Under the pieces are notes generated by a model. That model did not search any database. It saw only the letters and a list, made by a program, of their open reading frames with translations, and was not told the DNA's origin. Position numbers and translations under genes: made by a program. Source: Micavibrio sp. UBA2705 (GTDB lineage Bacteria; Pseudomonadota; Alphaproteobacteria; Micavibrionales; Micavibrionaceae). From it: a stretch of DNA of 50,902 bases. The stretch spans positions 1-50,902 of the forward strand of contig DELD01000005.1 of NCBI GenBank assembly GCA_002354205.1, written 5' to 3'. Shown one piece after another: positions 1 through 6,633 of this stretch; the stretch's first letter is position 1; each line of letters begins with the position of its first letter.

Positions 1-501
1 GTGCCGCATACATCAACAAACGCACTTGCTGGTACGGCGACGCTTGGCGTCAATGTGCAAGTTGTAACGGCTGTCGTTCTGGATACGCCAGTTGACCTCG
101 ACTTTGGTCGTATAGCGATTACACTAGCTCCGCTATCTGGTGTGCACGTACTTACGCCATCAAACACAGTTGCGACAAACGTAACAGGTGGTTCTGTGGT
201 TGTTCCAGGGTCAAATGGTAGCTTCCAGATCTCAAGTGGTCAAGGCGCGGGTAATGTGCAAATTACAGCGGGCGCTGCAGTGTCTTATGATGGTGGTGAT
301 ATTGTTCTTAACCGTATCACACTTGGCGGCGCTGGTATGTCAGCACCTGTCACTGTTGCGGCTGGCGGCACGGCGACGGGCTCATTTTCCGGTGGTAATG
401 CGAACGTCAATGTTGGCGGTCAGTTAGCGTTCTCTGGTACACCAGCAAATGGTGATTATAACACTGGCGATATTTCTATCACAATCGTTGATCTTCCATA
501 A
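1..501 (+). CDS. DUF4402 pilin-like protein, 5' partial
   Basis: Only the C-terminal part is in the window. The frame is open from the first base, so the true start and any signal peptide lie upstream. The visible 166 residues are Gly/Val/Asn-rich with no cysteine and look like a secreted beta-sandwich. They carry a DFG-type motif near the front (LDFGRI) and a closing segment GDYNTGDISITI, the pattern I associate with DUF4402, a family of pilin or surface subunits often found with PapD-like chaperones. The next gene, of the same type, and the chaperone and usher genes that follow support a role as a structural subunit of a chaperone-usher fibre. It ends just before a strong terminator, so it is transcribed apart from the genes downstream. 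The family call is from recognition, not from a search. Confidence 0.75.
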   Translation: MPHTSTNALAGTATLGVNVQVVTAVVLDTPVDLDFGRIAITLAPLSGVHVLTPSNTVATNVTGGSVVVPGSNGSFQISSGQGAGNVQITAGAAVSYDGGDIVLNRITLGGAGMSAPVTVAAGGTATGSFSGGNANVNVGGQLAFSGTPANGDYNTGDISITIVDLP

Positions 502-522
502 AGTTTATAGATTAAGATTTTG

Positions 523-550
523 AAAAACCCACCGAAAGGTGGGTTTTTTA
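523..550 (+). terminator. Rho-independent terminator after the first DUF4402 gene
   Basis: An 11-bp perfect stem (523-533 with 538-548, core CCCACC/GGTGGG) closes a GAAA tetraloop and runs into a T tract. It lies 22 bases after the stop codon at 501. Confidence 0.9.
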
Positions 551-562
551 TTGGGAAGATGT

Positions 563-590
563 TTGACATGGGTGGCGGGCGTTATATAGT
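563..590 (+). promoter_or_regulatory. Sigma70-type promoter of the DUF4402-chaperone genes
   Basis: A perfect -35 hexamer TTGACA (563-568) is followed after 16 bases by TATAGT (585-590). Transcription would start near 597, giving a leader of only about 20 bases before the next gene. The upstream terminator makes an independent promoter necessary here. Confidence 0.7.
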
Positions 591-609
591 GAAAATGATT
601 TTCATTTAA
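591..609 (+). promoter_or_regulatory. Fur-box-like element over the predicted transcription start
   Basis: The 19 bases GAAAATGATTTTCATTTAA match the classical E. coli Fur box GATAATGATAATCATTATC at 13 of 19 positions by my count, including the central ATGAT and TCATT blocks. The inner part is a perfect palindrome (TGAAAATGATTTTCA, from 590). It sits directly behind the -10 hexamer, where a bound repressor would block initiation. Whether this organism has a classical Fur cannot be seen from the window. Confidence 0.45.
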
Positions 610-619
610 GGATGTGGCT

Positions 620-1132
620 TTGGATACAAAACAAGCTTTGATGGTCTGCGTTTCTGTGGGCGCCGTTTTGGCGTTTCCCAAACCAATGGCATTAGCGGCA
701 CCAACGATTAGCTGTTCACGTGATATTTCTTTTGGGCGCCTCGCGCCAAATTGCAGTGGCAGCATCACGGTGCGGGCGACGGCGGGTAGCGGTACAATAA
801 ATAGTGGTTGCCATAGCTTAATTGCTGGCGTTATTCAGCCTGCCATCTGCACGGTGGCGACGACGATTGGCGTTGCAACGCAGGATGTGCGGGTGACATT
901 TACGCGTGGTAACTTGCCATTTAGTAATACGGGCGGCTTTGGTCAGGTCACATATGACCAATATTTAATTCAGACGGCGGGGGGGTCGCAGTTAAACACG
1001 CATACATTTTCGGCGGCGCTTTTAAATCCGTCGCATGTTTTTCGCCTTGGTGGCCGCCTGCGATTTAATGATAATGAGCCGTCAGGTACATATAATGGAT
1101 CAATTCAAGTTATTGTGGTGTCAATACCATAA
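620..1132 (+). CDS. DUF4402-type exported pilin-like protein
   Basis: This is a second small DUF4402-like protein of about 170 residues. It has a hydrophobic N-terminal export signal with cleavage likely near MALA-AP. The mature part starts with a cysteine-bearing ISFGRLAPNCSG motif and ends SGTYNGSIQVIVVSI, which parallels the end of the preceding pilin-like protein. Unlike that protein it has four cysteines in the mature part, which could form disulphides in the periplasm. I chose TTG at 620 because the Shine-Dalgarno AAGG at 608-611 sits eight bases upstream. GTG at 614 is in frame but almost touches that site, and ATG at 641 would remove the front of the signal peptide. The chaperone gene follows after 17 bases, so the two are probably one operon: a fibre subunit or tip protein with its chaperone. 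Confidence 0.75.
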   Translation: MDTKQALMVCVSVGAVLAFPKPMALAAPTISCSRDISFGRLAPNCSGSITVRATAGSGTINSGCHSLIAGVIQPAICTVATTIGVATQDVRVTFTRGNLPFSNTGGFGQVTYDQYLIQTAGGSQLNTHTFSAALLNPSHVFRLGGRLRFNDNEPSGTYNGSIQVIVVSIP

Positions 1133-1149
1133 ATTTAAGGGAGAATAAA

Positions 1150-1998
1150 ATGTCCAATTTTACAAAAATATGCACGGTTATGGTGTTGGCAATGTTTGTG
1201 CTCGTGGTCTCTTTTCCGGCTTACGCGGTGCGTGTTGTGCCGCCGCGCGTGGTGATGCAGTCGGGCGATAAGGTTGCTTATGTTTATGTTAACAATGATG
1301 GTGTCAAGGCGGAGACATATCGTTTTAGCTGGATGGATATTGCGATGAGCAAAGACGGTGAAGTGATAAATTTAAGCAAGTTTAAGGATAAATCTGTTCC
1401 TGCTTATCGCCCTGCAAGCCCTCATATTCGTTTTTCGCCGCGCCAAACGACTGTTTTGCCAGGGCAAACGCAGCGTATAACGCTTTTCATGCGCCGCGCG
1501 CCTGATTTGGCTGATGGTGAATATCGCAGCCATTTTTTAGTGCAGCGTATGCCTGATACTGTGAAAGATTCAGAAAATAAGCAGGGCGACGCGGATGGTA
1601 CAAAGGTAGGGGTGAACTTCTTGGTCTCGCGCTCATTTCCTGTATATGTGATGAATGGGAATGTGCAGGGTGCGCTGTCTGTTGATGGTGCACGCTTTGT
1701 TTATGGTGATAAAGCTGGCGGCCCTGACAATAAAAAGCCTTATTTTGCGGAGGTTTCGCTTTCCAAGACAGGTAACCGCAGTATGCTTGGTAATATCTCT
1801 GTGTTATGTGGTGAGGAACCTATTCATGTTTCCCCTAAAATTATTTCTTTATATGCGGAAGTTGACGCGAATAAAGAGCGTGTTCTGCTTGATGAGCGCA
1901 AAGCCAAGTCTTGTAGTGCGCCTCACGCAGTGGTTACAGCACATCCTGATGATTTGGCGGCTGGTACCGTTTGGGGCGACACCCCTGTAAGGCCTTAA
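1150..1998 (+). CDS. PapD-like periplasmic pilus chaperone
   Basis: This 282-residue protein has a signal peptide (residues 1-26, ending AYA) and an N-terminal Ig-like chaperone domain. Its hallmarks are VVPPRVVMQSGD at the mature N-terminus, a YRFSW strand, and the block RFSPRQTTVLPGQTQRI followed by DGEYRSHFL, typical of PapD/CsuC-type assembly chaperones. A second, less conserved domain (about 165-270) holds two cysteines that may pair. Such chaperones fold pilin subunits by donor-strand complementation and hand them to the outer-membrane usher. The Shine-Dalgarno AGGGAG is close to the ATG. A terminator follows, so the usher gene next door appears to be transcribed separately even though the proteins should work together. 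Confidence 0.88.
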   Translation: MSNFTKICTVMVLAMFVLVVSFPAYAVRVVPPRVVMQSGDKVAYVYVNNDGVKAETYRFSWMDIAMSKDGEVINLSKFKDKSVPAYRPASPHIRFSPRQTTVLPGQTQRITLFMRRAPDLADGEYRSHFLVQRMPDTVKDSENKQGDADGTKVGVNFLVSRSFPVYVMNGNVQGALSVDGARFVYGDKAGGPDNKKPYFAEVSLSKTGNRSMLGNISVLCGEEPIHVSPKIISLYAEVDANKERVLLDERKAKSCSAPHAVVTAHPDDLAAGTVWGDTPVRP

Positions 1999-2025
1999 CG
2001 AGCCTGTAAATCTCAACCTTCTAAA

Positions 2026-2049
2026 CCCCTGTATCTACAGGGGTTTTTT
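2026..2049 (+). terminator. Rho-independent terminator between chaperone and usher genes
   Basis: The perfect inverted repeat CCCCTGTA (2026-2033) / TACAGGGG (2036-2043) runs into TTTTTT. It lies 27 bases after the chaperone stop. Confidence 0.9.
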
Positions 2050-2159
2050 AGTATGGGGATAAGTTTAACTTTTTCTTAATGGTTTCCATTTGTTGTTGCG
2101 AATCATTGTATAGTTGTAGTGGGTTATTCTGCTAATTTTCTAAGGCTCTGTTCTGAGCA

Positions 2160-5100
2160 ATGAATCATAATGGCAATTTTTTAAAGCGGACGCTGTGCGC
2201 AACTCTTGCGTGTGCCGTTTTTCTGGGGTGTTTTGTGCCCTCTATTCGCGCCGAGGTAATTGGTGCGGAGGATGCTTTTGATCTTATTCTTGAGGTTAAG
2301 CATAACAGAAAGACGTTGTCCAAAGCGGTGATTGGTCTGGAGAAAGACGGTAAGTACTTTCTTCCTGTGCTTGATCTTGCGCGCTTGTTTGATTTTGCGG
2401 CTGAGTATGATGCAGCGGCAGGCTCTGTCTCTGGGTTCTTCCTGACAGAGGATAATACTTATGTTCTGAATATAAAAGAACGCACATATAGCTTAAAAGG
2501 TGAGACGCAGAGTTTTTCCGAAGGGCAGGCTTATGTCCTTGAACAGAAATATGGGGTTAGCGAGGTGTATATATCACCTCAGCTCATGAATGAGCTTTGG
2601 CCAGTTTCTATTGATTTTGATAATCTTCTTCAAATTATAAATGTAACATCTGTCGGTAAATTGCCATACCAAGTTCAGGCAGACCGTGAACGTAAACGTG
2701 ATTTGCGCTTAGGCGCTTTGGCTGCTGCAGAATCTGTTGAAAATGAATATCAAGAAACAAACCTTGTTGTTAAAAATAAGCCGAAAATGTTTTCGCTGCC
2801 GGCTTTAAGCGTAAGTACATCGGCGCAATGGAGCCAGAAGGACGGGACTCATCGGGAAAGTGCTTCAGTTCTTGGTCGCAACGATTTGTTCAACGGTGAA
2901 GTTGATTACAATGTGCGTGCGCAAATGACTAATGACGAAGCAGGTGATAAAGGTCTGCAAGATGTGCGTTTTCGCTACACAAAGCGTGCTTATGAAGACG
3001 ATGACCTGCCTTTTAATTTAAAGCTATTACAATTAGGCGATATTAGCACCAAAACTGCGCGGCTGGCGCAGGGTAGTGTGCAAGGACGGGGCGTTCTTGT
3101 TACGAATGCATCACATAAAAATAAAATTAATTTTGATTCGTTAACAGTTGAGGGCGTGGCTGAAGCAGGATGGGAAGCCGAGCTGTACCGTAACAACCAG
3201 TTAATAGGCTATCAAGTTGTTAGTGATACAGGCGAATATCGTTTTGATGATGTGCAGCTAAATTATAACAGAACAGCGATTAAGGTTGTTTTATATGGTC
3301 CGCAAGGGCAAGTCGAAGAACGTGAGGAAATATATAATATTTCTCGCGATATGTTGCGTCCTGGAGAGGTTGTGTATGAAGTCGGTTTGCTTGATTCTGA
3401 ACATGATCTGATTCCTGTTGGGGAAGAAGAAATTGCCCGTGAATCTGGTTTTGCCAAAAATGCCAGTATGGAATATGGCATTAATTCTAACCTCACGGCT
3501 TTTGGTACATTGTCTGACTTGCCTACAGAGTCTGGCGGGCAGCGTTTCGGCTCTTTGGGCTTGAAGTTCTCCTTATTTGATACGTTGGGGGCGGTTGAGG
3601 CTTATCGCAGCCTTGATGGTGGGAGTGCGGTTGACTTTAATTTTTCACGTGCATTGTTTGGTACAAATCTTAACTTCCGAGCATCTTTATTAAATGATTT
3701 TGAAAGTAATGTCGTTGGTTATGGTGACAATGCCGATGAGTTGAGGTTACGTGCGAATGCAAACCGTTCATTCCGGTTGCCATTTGGTTCTTTGGGACTC
3801 CAGTTAGGGCTTAACTATGACCGCCAAACAGATGGTGGGACACAGACGGATTTTGACACGGGTCAAAATTTAGCCATTAATAAATTAAGGTTCTCGCATA
3901 ACACTTCATCTAGCTTTAACCAAAACGGCCATCAATCAACGCGTGGACGTTTTAATATGAATTATAACCATAGTTTGGATTGGCGCTTCAGAACGACGTT
4001 TGATTATAAGTTATATCCATTTACTGAATTAGAGAAAATGCGTGCTGAGCTGCGTTATAAAAATGAAAGTGGCCTTACCGCAGCTTTGGATACAGAATAT
4101 CAGCTACAGACGAAAGGTAAGAGGCTTGGTGCGCAGCTTGGCTATGATTTTGGTACATTTGACAGTTCAATTGACCTTGATTGGCAAAGTGAAACGGGTG
4201 TCCGCGCGTTATTGAGAACGCGTTTCTCTTTGGCTCCATATGGGGTTGATGGCAAATATATTCACGACAGTCGAAGCCTTGTAAATAATTCTGCCCTGCA
4301 TGGACGGGTTTTTTACGATAATGATGATAATGGTATTTTTACTCAGGGTGATGAACTTGCGCCTGATGCTTTTGTCAAAATTGATCGCTCCCGTGGTAAG
4401 CCTTCCAATGCTAATGATGGTGTTACAACGTATATTGGGCCACAAAAGCTTGAATACGAAACTGTAGAGATCGACTTGGCGAGCGTCGAAAATCCGTATG
4501 TGATAGCAAATCAACAAGAGTTTAAAACGATCCTGCGTCCAGGCACAGCGCAGCAATTTGACTTCCCAATTATTCAGACAGGTATTGTTGAAGGCGTGGT
4601 TTATGACCATGAAGGCTCTATACCATCTATTGGTATCCAACTCGTCAATAAAAACAACGAGATTGTTGAGACCACCAAAACAGCATTTGACGGATATTAC
4701 AGTTTTGAATATATCCGCCCAGGGGACTATATCGTTCAAGTCGACCCTGCAATCACACAAATTTCCATCCCACCGAGATCCGTTTCGGTGACTTCCGAAG
4801 ACCTATTCCAATTTGGGATAGACCTTTCAACTCTAGAGCAGGCTGCGGAAGCAGCATGTGTTGAATCTGCAAATGAAGGCAGAGTAACCCAAAATTGCCA
4901 AAATGCGGGTTCAACATTATTAGCTGGGATTGAAAAGCCAGCTCTAGGTCCAACTGGCGAGGATACATCCGGTATCCGAGCTGTCCTAAATAGCGGAGGC
5001 ACATCCGGTGCCCGAGTTAGCCAAGTTCGGATCGGGGAGTATACAGACAAAATACGTATTGTTCTGGATCTCTCCGCTCCGACGGCTATCCGCGTGTGGG

Positions 5101-5354
5101 AACAGTCTGACCGCAAGCAGGTTAGCATTGATATTCAAGACGTTGCATGGGGTGCAATGCAGAGCTGGGTAAGCAAAAACCCACATCTTCTTAAAGACTT
5201 TAAAGTGTCGCCTTTGGGCCAAAATGGCGCAACGATCACCATTAATGCGCTGCATAAAATTGAAGTCGCAGAAAAAATGATGCTGACACCAAATGGTAAA
5301 AACTTCTACCGTTTCTATATTGATTTCAAACAATGCGCGAATGGCTGTAAATAA
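2160..5354 (+). CDS. Usher-like outer-membrane protein with C-terminal AMIN domain
   Basis: The protein has 1064 residues. It starts with a signal peptide (1-31, SIRA-E) and an N-terminal periplasmic domain (about 32-160). A long region rich in alternating beta-strands (about 212-710) looks like a barrel, and inside it a usher-type middle domain (about 330-390) carries the block AELYRNNQLIGYQVV, then an acidic/aromatic strand pair and VVLYGPQGQVEERE. After the barrel come an SdrD/CNA-B-like beta domain (about 713-800), a carboxypeptidase-regulatory-like domain (about 808-890), a Cys-containing linker and an AMIN-type domain (about 951-1058, with KIRIVLDLSAPTAIRVW). Ushers secrete and assemble pilin subunits across the outer membrane, and the chaperone and DUF4402 genes upstream fit this. 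AMIN domains bind cell wall or localise proteins, for example in AmiC. An AMIN tail on an usher is unusual. The Shine-Dalgarno is weak and distant. Confidence 0.75.
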   Translation: MNHNGNFLKRTLCATLACAVFLGCFVPSIRAEVIGAEDAFDLILEVKHNRKTLSKAVIGLEKDGKYFLPVLDLARLFDFAAEYDAAAGSVSGFFLTEDNTYVLNIKERTYSLKGETQSFSEGQAYVLEQKYGVSEVYISPQLMNELWPVSIDFDNLLQIINVTSVGKLPYQVQADRERKRDLRLGALAAAESVENEYQETNLVVKNKPKMFSLPALSVSTSAQWSQKDGTHRESASVLGRNDLFNGEVDYNVRAQMTNDEAGDKGLQDVRFRYTKRAYEDDDLPFNLKLLQLGDISTKTARLAQGSVQGRGVLVTNASHKNKINFDSLTVEGVAEAGWEAELYRNNQLIGYQVVSDTGEYRFDDVQLNYNRTAIKVVLYGPQGQVEEREEIYNISRDMLRPGEVVYEVGLLDSEHDLIPVGEEEIARESGFAKNASMEYGINSNLTAFGTLSDLPTESGGQRFGSLGLKFSLFDTLGAVEAYRSLDGGSAVDFNFSRALFGTNLNFRASLLNDFESNVVGYGDNADELRLRANANRSFRLPFGSLGLQLGLNYDRQTDGGTQTDFDTGQNLAINKLRFSHNTSSSFNQNGHQSTRGRFNMNYNHSLDWRFRTTFDYKLYPFTELEKMRAELRYKNESGLTAALDTEYQLQTKGKRLGAQLGYDFGTFDSSIDLDWQSETGVRALLRTRFSLAPYGVDGKYIHDSRSLVNNSALHGRVFYDNDDNGIFTQGDELAPDAFVKIDRSRGKPSNANDGVTTYIGPQKLEYETVEIDLASVENPYVIANQQEFKTILRPGTAQQFDFPIIQTGIVEGVVYDHEGSIPSIGIQLVNKNNEIVETTKTAFDGYYSFEYIRPGDYIVQVDPAITQISIPPRSVSVTSEDLFQFGIDLSTLEQAAEAACVESANEGRVTQNCQNAGSTLLAGIEKPALGPTGEDTSGIRAVLNSGGTSGARVSQVRIGEYTDKIRIVLDLSAPTAIRVWEQSDRKQVSIDIQDVAWGAMQSWVSKNPHLLKDFKVSPLGQNGATITINALHKIEVAEKMMLTPNGKNFYRFYIDFKQCANGCK

Positions 5355-5429
5355 GGGCCATACGCTTGAGATTCTCCAAAATCTAGGCATGAATTTTTAA
5401 CCGAAACGCACTGTTCGGAAAAATTTTTC

Positions 5430-5460
5430 TTGCACTATTATGTGTTAGCGTGTTAATACA
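5430..5460 (+). promoter_or_regulatory. Promoter with overlapping inverted repeat ahead of the TrpR-like gene
   Basis: TTGCAC (5430-5435) and TTAATA (5453-5458) are 17 bases apart, a reasonable sigma70 promoter. An inverted repeat TGTGTTA (5441-5447) - six bases - TAATACA (5454-5460), with one mismatch, covers the spacer and the -10 hexamer. That is a suitable place for autorepression by the TrpR-like protein encoded next. The operator role is inferred from position and symmetry only. Confidence 0.45.
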
Positions 5461-5487
5461 GTGATACAAATTTACAGAGAGGTGCAT

Positions 5488-5784
5488 ATGAGCGCGGTAA
5501 GAGTTTTAAAGACAGAAAATGACAGCCTATATGATGCGGTCATGGCATTACAAAGCGTAGAAGAATGTCAGGCTTTTTTGAGCGATTTATGCACTCCCGC
5601 TGAACTTGAAGCGTTTCAAGAACGTTGGAACATTGTGAAAATGCTTGATCAGGGCGACAAATCATACCGCCAAATCAGCGCCATGACAGGGGCGAGCACC
5701 ACGACGATAGGCCGCGTGGCGCGTTTTCTGCAGCAGGAAAGCAATAAAGGTTACAAACTCATTTTAAAACGCATGAGAGGATAA
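5488..5784 (+). CDS. YerC/YecD-family TrpR-related DNA-binding protein
   Basis: This 98-residue helical protein belongs to the Trp-repressor-like family. It has the block ECQAFLSDLCTPAELEAFQERW, which I quote only in part as LCTPAELEAFQERW, and a helix-turn-helix DKSYRQISAMTGASTTTIGR. These are typical of YerC/YecD proteins. I chose ATG 5488 because AGAGAGG at 5476-5482 is a strong Shine-Dalgarno; an upstream GTG (5461) would add nine residues with no ribosome site. The hisG gene begins eight bases after the stop, so the two are one operon. A TrpR-family protein has been predicted to regulate histidine genes in Firmicutes, which makes a role in histidine control reasonable here, but that is inference. 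Confidence 0.85.
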   Translation: MSAVRVLKTENDSLYDAVMALQSVEECQAFLSDLCTPAELEAFQERWNIVKMLDQGDKSYRQISAMTGASTTTIGRVARFLQQESNKGYKLILKRMRG

Positions 5785-5792
5785 TTGAAACC

Positions 5793-6563
5793 ATGTCTGT
5801 ATCAAATCAAGCCAATGATAATCGCCTGTTTCAGGTTGTTTTGCCGAAACAAACACGCCTGCGTGATGCATTTGCACCGATATTACAAAATGCTGGCTTT
5901 GCTTTTGATAAAGAGAAATCACGCCACGCCTATGGTGCATGTCGTGATCTGCGCGGTAATGGCGCTGATTTTGATGCATCGCTGCGTAAGCCAGAAGATG
6001 CGCTGCGGAAGCTCAGCGACAACAAAGCAGATATGGCGATACTCGGCGCGGATAAGTTTATCGAAGCGCGCGCGAAAGCCGAGATCGAGGGTAATGGTGC
6101 GTCGTTCAAACTTGACGCTGTGATGGATTTTAATTGCGCTGCATGTTCCATGTATATCGCTGCCGCGCAAGTGAGCGCGATAACCTGCGCTGCGGACCTT
6201 GAAAACAAACGCATCGCGACATCATTTCCTTATAGCCTGCAGGCATGGCTTGCAGAGCAAGGCGTGAGCAATGTTGAAATCATTAAATGTGATGGTGATA
6301 CCGAAGATGAAATCCGTGATGGCAGTGCCGATGCGATTTTTGAAATTGTTGATAGTGGGCAGTCTTTAATTGATAATGGCCTAGAGAAGAAAATTTGGGC
6401 TTATGATATTAACGCCGTCCTCGTCGCCCGCCGTGATTTAAACCTCTCCCCAAACGCTGAAGCCGCCAAAACATTCATGAACCGTTTACAGACACCTAAA
6501 GTTAGTGTCGTCCCAGAATGCACGCCTTTACGTATTGGTGTGGCGGAGCCTTGTTATGCCTGA
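5793..6563 (+). CDS. hisG: ATP phosphoribosyltransferase, divergent short form
   Basis: HisG joins ATP and PRPP in the first step of histidine synthesis. The protein has 256 residues and the two-lobed binding-protein-like fold expected: a start motif LPKQTRLRDAF in place of the usual KGRL type, then LRKPEDALRKLSDNKADMAIL, of which the core ADMAILGADK matches the ADLGITG segment, and RIATSFPYSLQAW matching RVATKYP. The PRPP-binding region reads SADAIFEIVDSGQSL where most HisG proteins have LADAIVDLVETGxTL. It lacks the long C-terminal regulatory domain, so by family rules it would need HisZ, which is not in the window. Several active-site-region residues differ from the norm, so I regard it as divergent. 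No other his gene follows, and a terminator comes next. Confidence 0.75.
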   Translation: MSVSNQANDNRLFQVVLPKQTRLRDAFAPILQNAGFAFDKEKSRHAYGACRDLRGNGADFDASLRKPEDALRKLSDNKADMAILGADKFIEARAKAEIEGNGASFKLDAVMDFNCAACSMYIAAAQVSAITCAADLENKRIATSFPYSLQAWLAEQGVSNVEIIKCDGDTEDEIRDGSADAIFEIVDSGQSLIDNGLEKKIWAYDINAVLVARRDLNLSPNAEAAKTFMNRLQTPKVSVVPECTPLRIGVAEPCYA

Positions 6564-6580
6564 ACACGCAGATAAATAAA

Positions 6581-6612
6581 AAACCGCATAACAAAGGTTA
6601 TGCGGTTTTTTG
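6581..6612. terminator. Bidirectional terminator between hisG and the fadN-like gene
   Basis: A 12-bp stem AAACCGCATAAC (6581-6592) / GTTATGCGGTTT (6597-6608) with a 4-base loop is flanked by a T run on the right and an A run on the left. It can serve both converging transcripts. Confidence 0.9.
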
Positions 6613-6633
6613 TATTTATGATTTATGGGCAGG

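Noticed and set aside
4209..5390. Several open frames of 83-183 codons on the minus strand inside the usher gene
   Set aside because: They have no ribosome sites or recognisable domains, and the plus frame encodes a continuous large protein with a signal peptide.
5401..5418. Hairpin CCGAA/TTCGG after the usher gene as a terminator
   Set aside because: The stem is only five pairs; the AT-rich stretch behind it is suggestive but too weak to list as a feature.
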